Source: Nocardiopsis ganjiahuensis DSM 45031
GTDB taxonomy: Bacteria; Actinomycetota; Actinomycetes; Streptosporangiales; Streptosporangiaceae
Length of the DNA: 64,000 nucleotides
Direction: 5' to 3'
Assembly: GCF_000341085.1 (NCBI RefSeq)
Contig: NZ_ANBA01000006.1
Location: 124,001-188,000, forward strand
Below are positions 16,257-25,575 of this stretch, piece by piece. Below the pieces are notes generated by a model. The model saw only the letters and a list, made by a program, of their open reading frames with translations, had not been told where the DNA came from and did no database searches. The translations under genes and the position numbers were made by a program. Numbering within the stretch: the first letter of the stretch is position 1; the number at the start of each line of letters is the position of its first letter.

Positions 16257-17552
16257 TCAGCCCTGGGCCTGGGCTGCGGCCTGGGCGGCCTTGGGCAGGG
16301 CAGCGACCACCCTGTCGATGGCGGCCTCGTCGTGCGCCGAGGAGAAGAACCACGCCTCGAAGGCGGCGGGTGGCAGGTAGACGCCCTGTTCGAGCATGGC
16401 GTGGAAGAACGCGGCGAACACCTTGGTGTCCGTGGTGCGGGCGCTGTCGAAGTCGGTGATCTCCTGGTCGGTGAAGAACACCGTGAACAGGTTGCCCCCG
16501 CTCTGGACCCGGTGGGTCACGCCCTCGGCGCCGAGCGCCTTGGAGATCTCGGCCTCGACCTGGGCGGAGACCCGGTCGATGTGCGCGTAGACCTCGGAGG
16601 TGGCGCCGCGCAGGGTGGCCAGGCCGGCCGCCGTCGCCAGCGGGTTGCCGGACAGGGTGCCCGCCTGGTAGACGGGGCCGTTCGGGGCGAGGCGGTCCAT
16701 GATCTCGGCCCGGCCTCCGAAGGCCGCGGCGGGCAGGCCGCCGCCCATGACCTTGCCGAAGGTCGTGAGGTCGGGGGCCACGCCCTCCAGGCCGAACCAG
16801 CCGGAGGAGCTGACCCGGAAGCCGGTGAGGACCTCGTCGAGGATCAGCAGGGCCCCGTTGGCGTGCGCGATCTCCTTGAGGCGGGCGTTGAACCCGGCCT
16901 GGGGCGGGACGACGCCCATGTTGGCGGGGCAGGCCTCGGCGATGACGCAGGCGATCTCGTCGCCGTGCTCGGCGAAGGCGCGCTCGACGGCCTCGACGTC
17001 GTTGTAGGGCAGCACCAGGGTGTCCGCGGCACTGGCACCGGTGACGCCCGGGGAGTCCGGGAGGGCGAACGTGGCCAGCCCGGACCCCGCGGCGGCCAGG
17101 AGCGCGTCGACGTGGCCGTGGTAGTTGCCGGCGAACTTGACGATCTTGCTGCGGCCGGTGAACCCGCGGGCGAGGCGGATCGCGGACATCGTGGCCTCGG
17201 TCCCGGAGTTGACCAGGCGGACCTTCTCCACGGAGGTGCGCTCGACGATCAGCTCGGCGAGCTCGACCTCGCCGGGGGTCGGGGCGCCGTAGGAGGTCCC
17301 GGCCGCGACCTGGCTGTGGAGGGCCTCCACCACAGCGGGGTTCGCGTGGCCCAGGACGAGCGGCCCCCAGGAGCAGACGAGGTCGACGTACTGTCGGCCG
17401 TCGGAGTCCGTGAGGTAGGGGCCTTCGCCCTTGACGAAGAACGGCGGGGTGCCGCCGACGGCACCGAACGCGCGCACGGGCGAGTTCACACCGCCGGGAA
17501 CAACGGCGGCCGCCCGCTGGAAAAGCTCTGCTGAAGTCTGTTGAGTACCCAC
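16257..17552 (-). CDS. hemL: Glutamate-1-semialdehyde 2,1-aminomutase HemL
   Basis: 431 residues, a fold-type I PLP enzyme. The Schiff-base lysine lies in TFGKVMGGG, with the family signatures [12 protein letters not shown] and [17 protein letters not shown]. It converts glutamate-1-semialdehyde to 5-aminolevulinate, the second step of the C5 route after HemA. It is separated from the rex-hemACDB operon by about 7 kb of other genes. Heads a likely operon with the histidine phosphatase. Confidence 0.96.
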   Translation of the reverse strand: MGTQQTSAELFQRAAAVVPGGVNSPVRAFGAVGGTPPFFVKGEGPYLTDSDGRQYVDLVCSWGPLVLGHANPAVVEALHSQVAAGTSYGAPTPGEVELAELIVERTSVEKVRLVNSGTEATMSAIRLARGFTGRSKIVKFAGNYHGHVDALLAAAGSGLATFALPDSPGVTGASAADTLVLPYNDVEAVERAFAEHGDEIACVIAEACPANMGVVPPQAGFNARLKEIAHANGALLILDEVLTGFRVSSSGWFGLEGVAPDLTTFGKVMGGGLPAAAFGGRAEIMDRLAPNGPVYQAGTLSGNPLATAAGLATLRGATSEVYAHIDRVSAQVEAEISKALGAEGVTHRVQSGGNLFTVFFTDQEITDFDSARTTDTKVFAAFFHAMLEQGVYLPPAAFEAWFFSSAHDEAAIDRVVAALPKAAQAAAQAQG

Positions 17553-17647
17553 CTCACCAGTGTGTCAGCTGTCCCCTCCCCCGTGACCGTGACCCGCCCC
17601 GCAACGCGGCGGGCCCTCCCGGAACCCGTCGGATGCGCCCCGGACAC

Positions 17648-17690
17648 CACGTGTGCCCCGCCGCGGGGTTGCGACGGGGCACGTGTGCTG
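17648..17690 (-). terminator. Hairpin downstream of the PAP2 gene
   Basis: CACGTGTGCCCCG pairs with CGGGGCACGTGTG with two wobble pairs. It lies just past the PAP2 stop codon on the minus strand. Confidence 0.55.
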
Positions 17691-17704
17691 CGAAGAGACG
17701 GGGG

Positions 17705-18367
17705 CTACACCCTGCTGTGGGTGCTCTCGTGGATCCGCTCGTGCTCGGGGCCGGGGGCGGGCGGCTGGGCGCGGAGCAGGGGCCGGAGGCTGTCGTTCTC
17801 GGCGAGCCGGTCGACGACGGCGGTCATCGGGCGGGCCGCCAGGAGCGAGACGAGGGTTGCGGCGGCGGCTCCGACGAGGAGGCCGACGGTGACGTCGTGC
17901 GGGTAGTGGGCGCCGACGAAGACCCGGGAGAAGGCCTCCAGGACCGCGAAGAGGACCGCGACGACGGCGAAGCGGCGCCAGGCGATGATCACGGCGGCGG
18001 CCGCGGCTCCGGCGATGGCGGCGTGGTTGCTCGGGAAGGACCAGTCACCGATCGGGTCACACGTGGCGATGGTGTTCAGGTCGGTCATGGCCTGGCAGGG
18101 GCGCAGTTGTTCGAAGAACGACTTGACGGTCCGGCTGACCGCGTAGGCGATGACGGTGGCGACCGGTGCGAAGAGGGCCAGGCCGACCAGGCGGGAGCTG
18201 ACGGATCGTGCTCGCCACCAGGCCATGAGGAAGAGGATCGCGAAGACACCGAGGAACAGGTCGGTGCCGAGTTCGGCGGCGGTCTGCACCCAGGGGTCGA
18301 GTCCGTCGGCGAACTCGATCACGGACCGCGACCAGGCGGCGCTGATGGCGAAGATCTCGGAGACCAT
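17705..18367 (-). CDS. PAP2 superfamily membrane phosphatase
   Basis: About 220 residues with five to six membrane helices and the three phosphatase motifs in order: KSFFEQLRP, PSNH (within WSFPSNHAAIAG) and SRVFVGAHYPHDV. These motifs define lipid phosphate phosphatases such as undecaprenyl-diphosphate or phosphatidate phosphatases acting at the outer membrane face. ATG 18367 follows GGAGAGAG; GTG 18451 is a possible longer start. Single gene divergent from rraA. Substrate not determined. Confidence 0.87.
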   Translation of the reverse strand: MVSEIFAISAAWSRSVIEFADGLDPWVQTAAELGTDLFLGVFAILFLMAWWRARSVSSRLVGLALFAPVATVIAYAVSRTVKSFFEQLRPCQAMTDLNTIATCDPIGDWSFPSNHAAIAGAAAAAVIIAWRRFAVVAVLFAVLEAFSRVFVGAHYPHDVTVGLLVGAAAATLVSLLAARPMTAVVDRLAENDSLRPLLRAQPPAPGPEHERIHESTHSRV

Positions 18368-18636
18368 CTCTCTCCAGGGGTCGTACGGGGAGAAGAGTCG
18401 CGAAGGCAGCAGGGGGAGAGCTGGGCGACGTCCCAGTGACGGGACTCCCACGTGTGGATGACGGGAAGGTCCTTATCCTGTCATCTGCCGGAGCCTGCTG
18501 AGGCCGTGAAAACCCGATCCCGACGAAAGAGACGGGGCCCTCGGCCGAAGGGACACGCACCCCGGGCGGGGACTCCCGCCATACCGGGAAGTAACTTTGG
18601 CCTGGTCCACCCGCTCTCCCACAGACCGGAGCTGTC

Positions 18637-19119
18637 ATGGCCACGAACTTCACCACGGCGGACCTGATCGACGACCACGGCGACACCCTGCGCAGCTGCT
18701 CCACGCAGTTCCGGCAGTTCGGGCGGCACGAGGTGTTCTCCGGGCCGATCCGCACCGTTCGCTGCCACGAGGACAACGGTCTGGTCAAGCAGATCCTCAA
18801 CTCCCCCGGCGAGGGAGCCGTCCTGGTCGTCGACGGCAACGGGTCCCTGCGCAGCGCCCTGATGGGCGACATGATCGCCGAGGCGGCCGTGCGCAACGGC
18901 TGGGCCGGGGTGGTCGTCAACGGAGCGGTCCGCGACACCGTCGCCCTCGGGCAGCTGGAGCTCGGCGTGAAGGCGCTCGGTTCCAACCCCCGCAAGTCCC
19001 TCAAGGACGCCGCCGGACGCCAGGACGTCCCGGTCACCTTCGGCGACGTCACGTTCGTCCCGGGCGAGTGGCTCTACAGCGACCACGACGGCATCGTCGT
19101 CAACAAAGAGAAGATCTAA
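18637..19119 (+). CDS. rraA: RraA family protein (ribonuclease activity regulator / HMG-oxaloacetate aldolase-like)
   Basis: 160 residues, the usual RraA length. Family signatures include [36 protein letters not shown] and [14 protein letters not shown]. Members either inhibit RNase E or act as 4-hydroxy-4-methyl-2-oxoglutarate/oxaloacetate aldolases; the conserved D/R region for the aldolase (GAVRD) is present. A bidirectional hairpin ends the gene. Single-gene unit between divergent PAP2 and convergent ABC genes. Confidence 0.9.
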   Translation: MATNFTTADLIDDHGDTLRSCSTQFRQFGRHEVFSGPIRTVRCHEDNGLVKQILNSPGEGAVLVVDGNGSLRSALMGDMIAEAAVRNGWAGVVVNGAVRDTVALGQLELGVKALGSNPRKSLKDAAGRQDVPVTFGDVTFVPGEWLYSDHDGIVVNKEKI

Positions 19120-19126
19120 GACGAAT

Positions 19127-19176
19127 CGGACATGAACGGCGGGGTCCGCACGATCGGCCCGCCGTTCATGTGTCCG
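19127..19176. terminator. Bidirectional terminator
   Basis: CGGACATGAACGGCGGG (19127-19143) pairs with CCCGCCGTTCATGTGTCCG (19158-19176) with a two-base bulge. It lies between convergent rraA and the ABC permease. Confidence 0.75.
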
Positions 19177-19182
19177 ATGCCA

Positions 19183-19950
19183 TCAGACCTCCCGGGCGGC
19201 GCTCCGGTTCAGCGCCAGCGCCAGCACACCCGCGGTGAGCACCGCGGTGGTCGCGACCGCGGGGAGGAGGTCGGTGAGCGGCATGCCCGCGGCCGGGAGC
19301 ACCAGCCCCTGGAGCAGGGCGCCGGGCGACCATCCGGCGAGGAACGGCAGGCTCCCGACCCCCGCGAACACCACCAGCACCAGGACGGCGAGGCCGACCG
19401 CGGCGAGGGTGTTGCGGACCAGAGCCGACGACAACGCCACCACGGCGACCGCGAAGGCCATGTACACCCCACCCAGGAGGGCACCGGCCAGAACCGCGGC
19501 CAGCGGTGGCGCGCCGAAGAGCAGCGCGGTGGTCCCCCAGGCCACGAGCGCCCCCACCAGGTGCGCGAAGACGGCTGCGAGCGCGGGCAGGGCGACCCGG
19601 GGCAGGATCAGCCGCGCCGTCCCCCGCACCCTGGACCGGTAGAAGACGGAGCGCCCGGGGCTCGCGTCCAGAGTCAGGGCCGTGGCCGCCACCAGCACCA
19701 CGAGCAGCACCCCCAGGGGTGCGACCAGTTCGACGTGGGAGCCCAGGGCTTCGGCGGCGGTCATCTCCGGCAGCCCCAGGTCCGTCCCGGCCAGTTCGCC
19801 CTGGGGGTCGGCCAACCGGACCAGGTCCTCCACGAAGTGGACGAGCAGGGGCCCGACCGCACCGAAGGCGGCGAAGGCCAGGACCAGCAGGAGCAGGGTG
19901 TGCGTACGCAGGAGGCGGGTGGCTTCGAGCCGGTAGAGGGTGGCGTTCAT
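19183..19950 (-). CDS. ABC-2 type transporter permease
   Basis: 255 residues with six hydrophobic segments, beginning with LEATRLLRTHTLLLLVLAF and ending RSAAREV. It overlaps the ATPase gene by 4 nt (ATGA), so the two form an exporter pair. The periplasmic loop after the first helix carries an acidic segment. Substrate unknown. Third gene of a three-gene operon opposite a two-component system. Confidence 0.85.
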   Translation of the reverse strand: MNATLYRLEATRLLRTHTLLLLVLAFAAFGAVGPLLVHFVEDLVRLADPQGELAGTDLGLPEMTAAEALGSHVELVAPLGVLLVVLVAATALTLDASPGRSVFYRSRVRGTARLILPRVALPALAAVFAHLVGALVAWGTTALLFGAPPLAAVLAGALLGGVYMAFAVAVVALSSALVRNTLAAVGLAVLVLVVFAGVGSLPFLAGWSPGALLQGLVLPAAGMPLTDLLPAVATTAVLTAGVLALALNRSAAREV

Positions 19951-20882
19951 CGGTCCGTCCTGTTCGTGAGGGAGAGGAAGGCCGACTCCAGGTCCGCCTC
20001 GAAGCCGTTCATCGACACGAGCGGTGTGCGGCTCCCGGCGAGCAGGCGGGGCAGGCCGAGTTCACCGGACTCGGCGTCGACGGCCTCCACGTAGACGCAG
20101 TCCTCCTCCACCGGGGCCACCCGGGTGACCCAGTCCTGCTCCCGCAGGGCCTGCGCCAACCGCTCCGCCGAACCGCGCACCCGGACGTGCCAGGCGTTGG
20201 GCCGCCCCTGGTCGGCGATGGCGGCCGTCGGGCCCTGGTAGACCAACCGGCCCCGGACCAGGACGGCGACGTCGTCACAGACGCGCTGCACGTCTCCGAG
20301 CAGGTGGCTGGCGAGGATGATCGTGCACTCGCCGCGCAGCGAGGTGATGAGGTCGAGGACGTCCACGCGCCCCTGGGGGTCCAGGCCGGAGGCGGGTTCG
20401 TCGAGGATGAGCACGTCCGGTCGGCACACCAGGGCGGCGGCCAGGCCGAGGCGCTGGCGCATGCCCCTGGAGAACCTGCCGTTGCGCCGGTCGGCGGATT
20501 CGGGGATCCCCACCCGTTCGAGGGCGTCGGCCACGTCCCGGCCGGTCACCGGGACCCCGGCGACCTCCGCGCTCAGGCGCACCACCTCGGCGGCGGTCAG
20601 CCAGGGTTCGAAGTCGGGGACGTCGGGGCAGAGCAGGGTGCGCCCCGCCGCCAGGTCCACGCTTCCTCTCCCGGCCTCGCGCATACCCGCGATGACGGAC
20701 AACAGGGTGGTCTTTCCCGCACCGTTCGGTCCGACCAGCCCGAAAACACGGCCGCGGGGAACGGCGAGGTCGATATCGAATACCCCCGCGCCGTCACCGT
20801 AGGAACGGGTGAGTCCGTCGGTGGTGATCACGTTGTCGGGAACCCCTGGAGTTCCGGGTACCGACGTTTCCTCTGTTCTCAT
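19947..20882 (-). CDS. ABC transporter ATP-binding protein
   Basis: 311 residues. Walker A GPNGAGKT, Q-loop, signature FSRGMRQR (a variant of LSGGQ usual in ABC-2 exporters), Walker B VLILDEP, and H-loop ASHLL are all present. The C-terminal extension is typical of drug or lantibiotic self-protection exporters. ATG 20882 overlaps the stop of the DUF1648 gene as ATGA. It energises the downstream permease. Confidence 0.92.
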   Translation of the reverse strand: MRTEETSVPGTPGVPDNVITTDGLTRSYGDGAGVFDIDLAVPRGRVFGLVGPNGAGKTTLLSVIAGMREAGRGSVDLAAGRTLLCPDVPDFEPWLTAAEVVRLSAEVAGVPVTGRDVADALERVGIPESADRRNGRFSRGMRQRLGLAAALVCRPDVLILDEPASGLDPQGRVDVLDLITSLRGECTIILASHLLGDVQRVCDDVAVLVRGRLVYQGPTAAIADQGRPNAWHVRVRGSAERLAQALREQDWVTRVAPVEEDCVYVEAVDAESGELGLPRLLAGSRTPLVSMNGFEADLESAFLSLTNRTDR

Positions 20883-21604
20883 TCGCTGCTCCTGGTCCGG
20901 TGCATCCATTCCTGTTTTCCGATGAAGGGGAATACGCATCCGAGAAGGATCACGGGCATCATCAGCACGCCCATGAGCACCGCCCACAGGGTCCCCGGAA
21001 CCAGGAACCCGACCAGCCCGGTGGCGACGCCGACCAGCGCGAGACCGACGCCCACCGGCCGGCGCGCCCGGTCCCACCAGCGGGCAGCGACGGTGTCGTG
21101 GCCGTCCCCGGACCGCAGGAGCGACACCAGCAGGCCGACGCCAGCCATGAACCCGGCCACGAGCAGGACCACCAGGTGTTCGGTGGACAGCGGTAGGGCC
21201 CGGCCGGCCTCCGAACGGAGCATCACCACGTGGGTGGCCAGCAGGAACGCGCCCATCAGGACCAGGAACAGGTCCATCGACCGGCGCGCTCCCCGGCCCG
21301 GCCAGGGCACGGGAAGCCGGAGCGCCCTCTGGAAACGCACACCGGCGCGCGGTCCGACGAGCATGACTGCGACGAGTAGCAGGGTGACCCCCGGCATGGC
21401 CGTGACGAACAGCCAGCGCGGAGTCAGCGCGGGCTCACCGTCGAGCCCGACCCTGCCGTTGGGGACCATCTCCGGCAGCTCCGCCCAGAGCGCCCCGGCC
21501 ACCCCCAGCGCGGCCAGGGCCATGAGCGACGCGAGGGCGGCCCCGACCCATGGGACGGGGACGCCCCCGCCCCCGGCGGCCGTTTTCGGCGAAGCGTTCA
21601 CCAT
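20879..21604 (-). CDS. DUF1648-like multi-pass membrane protein
   Basis: 241 residues, five to six membrane helices. The first external loop, ELPEMVPNGRVGLDGEP, resembles the DUF1648 motif (P-x-H/N-[WF]-N-x-x-G) of SdpI-type immunity and sensor proteins. GGTGGGAG precedes ATG 21604. First gene of the operon with the ABC exporter, and divergent from the sensor kinase; this suggests a cell-envelope stress or immunity module. The family call is moderate. Confidence 0.7.
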   Translation of the reverse strand: MVNASPKTAAGGGGVPVPWVGAALASLMALAALGVAGALWAELPEMVPNGRVGLDGEPALTPRWLFVTAMPGVTLLLVAVMLVGPRAGVRFQRALRLPVPWPGRGARRSMDLFLVLMGAFLLATHVVMLRSEAGRALPLSTEHLVVLLVAGFMAGVGLLVSLLRSGDGHDTVAARWWDRARRPVGVGLALVGVATGLVGFLVPGTLWAVLMGVLMMPVILLGCVFPFIGKQEWMHRTRSSE

Positions 21605-21710
21605 CGTTCTCCCACCTACCGAATTCCCGGTTGTCTCCGCGGTGCTTTTCTCTTTCGAAAAGACGCTACGGAGATTCACCGGAAGCCGCATCCGTCCCGT
21701 GGCACGCTCC

Positions 21711-21779
21711 GGTCATGTGCTTCCCAGTGTGTTTGGCATGCCGGAGGTCATGGTCGGAACATGACCCCGACCATGACCC
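21711..21779. promoter_or_regulatory. Repeated GGTCATG operator between exporter and two-component system
   Basis: GGTCATGGTCGG (21747-21758) and CCGACCATGACC (21768-21779) are exact reverse complements 9 nt apart. A further direct GGTCATG lies at 21711-21717 and an inverted CATGACC at 21761-21767, making four half-sites. The location in the divergent promoter region suggests the binding site for the LuxR-type regulator encoded next door. Confidence 0.55.
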
Positions 21780-21822
21780 GGGCCCGCCTTTTCCGGGGAT
21801 CCGCTCCGGTTACTCTCGGAGA

Positions 21823-23106
21823 ATGCGGAAGAACGATTCCCTGTCCGACCCCTCCTCCTGGGTCACACTCCGCGAGGACCGCCCGCCGCGGGTCCTGAAC
21901 CTGCTGTTCTGGACGGCGGTGGTGACCACCGGGATGACGTACGGCATCGCGCTGGCCACCCAGGTGGAGGAGTTCCCGTCCGCCGACCCGACGCTGAACG
22001 CCGTCATCGTGGCGAGTGTCGCGTGCATGGCCCTGTCCTGCGCCCTTTGGCCGCTCCTGGCCTGGTCCCCCTCCGCGGGGTGGGCGCGCAAGGCCGTCAG
22101 CGTCCTCTTCCTCGTCGTCTCCGTGTTCGCCCTGGCCACCAACAACTACACCGTCCTCATCCTGGTGTGTCTGGCCACCATGAACTCCATCTCGGTGTTC
22201 GGGATCGCCGGGGCGTTCGGCTACGCGGCGCTCCTGGGCGGAGCGAACCTCGCGCTCGTCCTGCTCGCGCCCGGAGATCCGCTGCTCATCGGCCTGGTGA
22301 CGACCGGAAGCGCCCTGATCCTCGTCCTGGTCTCGGGACTGGTGTACGTCTCCCTGGTGGTGGCCTCCCAGCGCGCGGAACGCACCCTTGAGCTCCTCGC
22401 GGAGCTGGAGGAGGCCCACGCCGAGCTGCGCCGGCACGCGGACCGGGTGCGCGAACTGACCGTCGCCGAGGAGCGGGCGCGCATGTCGCGGGAGATGCAC
22501 GACAGCACCGGGCACTACCTGACCGCGCTCACCATGGCCCTCTCGAACGCCCTGCGCTTCCGCGCCGCCCGCCCCGAGTCCGCCTGGGACGAGGTCGAGC
22601 AGGCCCGCGAGCTGGCCCGGGAGGCGCTCACCGACACCCGCCGGTGGGTACGCGCCCTGCGCCCGCTCCAGTTGGAGGGGCGTGCGGGCCCGGCGGCCAT
22701 GCGGGCGATGGCGGAGTCCTTCGACGGCGGCGGGGCGCACATCGTCTTCACCGGCTCCGGGATCTGGCCGGAGCTGTCCCAGGAGGCCGAGCTGGTCTGT
22801 TACCGGGCGCTCCAGGAAGGGCTGACCAACGCGATGCGCCACTCCGGCGGCGACCGGGTGGAGGTGGCCGTGGCGGCCTCGCCGGAGGGGGTTTCGGTGA
22901 CGGTGACCGACAACGGGAGCGGCGCCGAGGAGGACGCGGCCCGGAACGGGTTCGGTCTGCGCGGGCTGCGTGAGCGGGTGGCCTCGGTGGACGGATCCGT
23001 CAGCGCGGAGAGCCCGCCCGGGGGCGGGTTCCGGCTGGGGGTGTCGGTTCCCGCCGCTGTCCCGGCCGGGCGGGCCGCTACGGTGGCGGCTGGAGGTGCC
23101 GTGTGA
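21823..23106 (+). CDS. Sensor histidine kinase (NarL/DesK-type, HisKA_3)
   Basis: 427 residues: about six membrane helices in residues 24-182, a coiled linker, then the HisKA_3 box with phospho-His226 in EMHDSTGHYLTAL, and an HATPase domain with VTDNGSGAEED and FGLRGLRERV. Almost no extracytoplasmic loops, so it probably senses within or near the membrane. ATG 21823 lies 6 nt after TACTCT and is likely leaderless. Overlaps the regulator gene by 4 nt. Confidence 0.92.
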   Translation: MRKNDSLSDPSSWVTLREDRPPRVLNLLFWTAVVTTGMTYGIALATQVEEFPSADPTLNAVIVASVACMALSCALWPLLAWSPSAGWARKAVSVLFLVVSVFALATNNYTVLILVCLATMNSISVFGIAGAFGYAALLGGANLALVLLAPGDPLLIGLVTTGSALILVLVSGLVYVSLVVASQRAERTLELLAELEEAHAELRRHADRVRELTVAEERARMSREMHDSTGHYLTALTMALSNALRFRAARPESAWDEVEQARELAREALTDTRRWVRALRPLQLEGRAGPAAMRAMAESFDGGGAHIVFTGSGIWPELSQEAELVCYRALQEGLTNAMRHSGGDRVEVAVAASPEGVSVTVTDNGSGAEEDAARNGFGLRGLRERVASVDGSVSAESPPGGGFRLGVSVPAAVPAGRAATVAAGGAV

Positions 23107-23753
23107 CGCCGGTTTCGGTACTGATCGTGGACGACCAGGTCCTGTTGCGGCAGGGGTTGCGGAAGCTGCTGGAGATCGAGGAGGGCATCGAGGTCGTCGG
23201 GGACGCCGCGGACGGGGTCGAGGCCCTGGAGTTCCTGGCATCCGCCCCGCCCCCGGACGTGGCACTGGTGGACGCCCGGATGCCGCGCATGGACGGGATC
23301 GAGCTCATCACCCGGATGCGCGCCGAGCACCCCGGGGTGCCGGCCGTCGTCCTCACCACCTTCGACGACGACGAGCTCGTCTTCGGCGGCCTGCGCGCGG
23401 GCGCCCGGGGATACCTGCTCAAGGATGTCCCGCCCGACGAACTGGTGCTGGCCATCCGCCAGGCCGCGCGGGGGGAGACCGTCCTGGGCGGCCCGGCCGC
23501 CGACCGCCTCGTCGCCGCCCTGGGCGGGATCGGCTCCCCGGCCCCGGCCGCGCCCTCCGAGGCGCCGCCGCTGTCCGAGCGGGAGTGGGAGGTGGCCCGT
23601 CTGGTGGGCACGGGCGCCACCAACAGGGAGATCGCCCGCACGCTGTTCATCACCGAGGGCACGGCCAAGAACCACGTCACCAGCATCCTGCGCAAGCTGG
23701 ACCTGCGCGACCGCACCCGTCTGGCCCTGTGGGTCAGCGAGCGGGGGGTCTGA
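23103..23753 (+). CDS. NarL/FixJ-family response regulator
   Basis: 216 residues. The receiver domain has the phospho-acceptor Asp57 in VALVDARMP and a conserved Lys in GYLLKDV. The LuxR-type helix-turn-helix occupies the C-terminus (LSEREWEVARLV, TNREIARTLFITEGTAKNHV). GTG 23103 overlaps the kinase stop as GTGA. Likely controls the divergent DUF1648-ABC exporter through the GGTCATG repeats; that target is inference. Confidence 0.93.
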   Translation: MTPVSVLIVDDQVLLRQGLRKLLEIEEGIEVVGDAADGVEALEFLASAPPPDVALVDARMPRMDGIELITRMRAEHPGVPAVVLTTFDDDELVFGGLRAGARGYLLKDVPPDELVLAIRQAARGETVLGGPAADRLVAALGGIGSPAPAAPSEAPPLSEREWEVARLVGTGATNREIARTLFITEGTAKNHVTSILRKLDLRDRTRLALWVSERGV

Positions 23754-23772
23754 GCGTTCCGGTACCCCGGGG

Positions 23773-24432
23773 TCAGGCGCCCGGAACCGCGAACTCCTCG
23801 CTGGCGTCGTTGAGGATGTCCAGCACCGCGATCGGGTCGGGGAGGACCACCGCGCCCTCGACGTCGCGCGGGGTGCGGATCCAGGTGACGCGCCCGCCGG
23901 AGGGCAGGGCGGAGGGCGCCCCGAGGACGAAGCTGTCACGGCAGTGCCAGCGCAGGCCGGGCATCTCCTCGACGGCCTCGGGGACGCAGTCCAGGTGGCA
24001 GGACCACCACTCGTCCTCGTCCATCGGGGAGCGGGTGGCGACGAAGAACAGGTAGCGCGCGTCCAGGGCGGCGACCGGGCCCGCCGGTACGCCCGCGCGG
24101 CCCATCCGGGCCAGGGCCATCACACCGGCCTCGCGGGGCACGTCGAGGACGTCGAAGACCCGGCCGGTGGGGAGCACGATGTTGGCCTGCGGGCTCGCCG
24201 TCCACCAGCGCCGGATCGCGTCGGTGTCGGTACTGGCCTCCACACCCCAGGCCGCGGTGACCGGATGCGCCGCCGGATCGGGACAGCCCATGCGGTCGCA
24301 CGTACACGCGCGGTCCTCGCCCGGGCCCGTGCCCCGGACCACCGGCCAGCCCAGTCCGGCGTAGCGCAGCGCCGACTCCATCATGCTGTCCGTAGCGTGG
24401 CGTCGTTTCCGTCGGTACAGCACGTCGGCCAT
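23773..24432 (-). CDS. Bifunctional primase/polymerase-like protein
   Basis: About 219 residues with the N-terminal prim-pol pattern: AGLGWPVVRG, a Cys/His cluster CTCDRMGCPDPAAHP, WWTASPQANIVLPTGRVFDVLDVP and a later RWHCRDSFVLGAPS. Proteins of this type occur as stand-alone genes near hemB in actinobacteria. A catalytic metal-binding DxD may be reduced here to the FDVLDVP region, so activity is uncertain. GGGGAG lies 6 nt before ATG 24432; ATG 24453 is the alternative start. Downstream of hemB, possibly in the same transcript. Confidence 0.75.
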   Translation of the reverse strand: MADVLYRRKRRHATDSMMESALRYAGLGWPVVRGTGPGEDRACTCDRMGCPDPAAHPVTAAWGVEASTDTDAIRRWWTASPQANIVLPTGRVFDVLDVPREAGVMALARMGRAGVPAGPVAALDARYLFFVATRSPMDEDEWWSCHLDCVPEAVEEMPGLRWHCRDSFVLGAPSALPSGGRVTWIRTPRDVEGAVVLPDPIAVLDILNDASEEFAVPGA

Positions 24433-24525
24433 CTGGATCTCCCCGGTCGTCATCGGTGCGGGCGCGGCCGACTGGAAACTGGGCCGGCGCCCGGCGGCCG
24501 CGACCGGGGCGTGGGCCTGGTCGCG

Positions 24526-25524
24526 TTACCGGAGCAGGCGGGCGGCCTCGGTGGCCCAGTACGTGAGGATCTGCTCGGCCCCCGCGCGCCGGTAGGAGGT
24601 CAGGGTCTCCAGGATCGCCCGCTCCCGGTCGAGCCAGCCCTTCTCGGCCGCTGCCTCGATCATCGCGTACTCGCCGCTCACCTGATAGGCCGACACGGGC
24701 ACCGGGGAGGACTCCGCGACCTTGGCGACCACGTCGAGGTAGGCCAGGCCCGGTTTGACCATGACCATGTCGGCGCCCTCTGCGACGTCCAGGGCCACCT
24801 CGCGCAGGGACTCGCGGACGTTGGCCGGGTCCTGCTGGTAGCCGGAGCGGTCACCGAACTGGGGAGCGCCCTCGGCGGCCTCCCGGAAGGGGCCGTAGAA
24901 CACGGACGCGTACTTGGCCGCGTAGGCGAGGATCGGCACGTGCGGGAAACCGGCCCGGTCCAGCCCGGCGCGGATCGCACCGACCTGGCCGTCCATCATG
25001 CCGCTGGGCGCGACCACGGCGGCTCCGGCCTCGGCCTGGGCGACGGCGATGGACGCGTACCGCTCCAGGGTGAGGTCGTTGTTGACGTGCCCGTCCTCCT
25101 CCAGCGGACCGCAGTGGCCGTGGTCGGTGTACTCGCACAGGCACAGGTCGGCCATCACCACGATGTCGTCGCCGACCTCGGCGGCCAGGTCGCGCAGCGC
25201 CACCTGGACGACTCCGTCCGGGTCGTCGGCCTGCGAGCCCACGCTGTCCTTGTGCTCGGGGATGCCGAAGAGCATCAGCCCGCCGACCCCCGCGTCCACC
25301 GCCTCACGGGCAGCCTTGCGCAGGCTCTCCCGGGTGTGCTGCACCTGGCCGGGCATCGAGGAGATCGGCACCGGCGCGGTGAGCCCCTCCTTGACGAACA
25401 TCGGCAGGATGAGGTTCTCCGGGAGCACCCGCGTCTCCGCGACCAGGCGGCGAAGCGCCGGTCCTCGGCGCAGACGGCGGGGCCGGGCGACGGGGAACTC
25501 GGCGTCGGAGCTGGCGGCGGTCAT
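24526..25524 (-). CDS. hemB: Delta-aminolevulinic acid dehydratase (porphobilinogen synthase)
   Basis: 332 residues. The zinc-type cysteine cluster is in ADLCLCEYTDHGHCG, and the Schiff-base lysines lie near AYAAKYASVFYGPFR and MVKPGLAYLDV. It condenses two 5-aminolevulinates to porphobilinogen in the cytosol. GGGAG precedes ATG 25524. Fifth gene of the rex-hemA-hemC-hemD-hemB series, 51 nt after cobA-hemD. Confidence 0.96.
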   Translation of the reverse strand: MTAASSDAEFPVARPRRLRRGPALRRLVAETRVLPENLILPMFVKEGLTAPVPISSMPGQVQHTRESLRKAAREAVDAGVGGLMLFGIPEHKDSVGSQADDPDGVVQVALRDLAAEVGDDIVVMADLCLCEYTDHGHCGPLEEDGHVNNDLTLERYASIAVAQAEAGAAVVAPSGMMDGQVGAIRAGLDRAGFPHVPILAYAAKYASVFYGPFREAAEGAPQFGDRSGYQQDPANVRESLREVALDVAEGADMVMVKPGLAYLDVVAKVAESSPVPVSAYQVSGEYAMIEAAAEKGWLDRERAILETLTSYRRAGAEQILTYWATEAARLLR

Positions 25525-25575
25525 GGGATGCTCCCGGTTGGGCTGGGTGAGGGTTGCTGGTGGCGAGGGCTCGGC

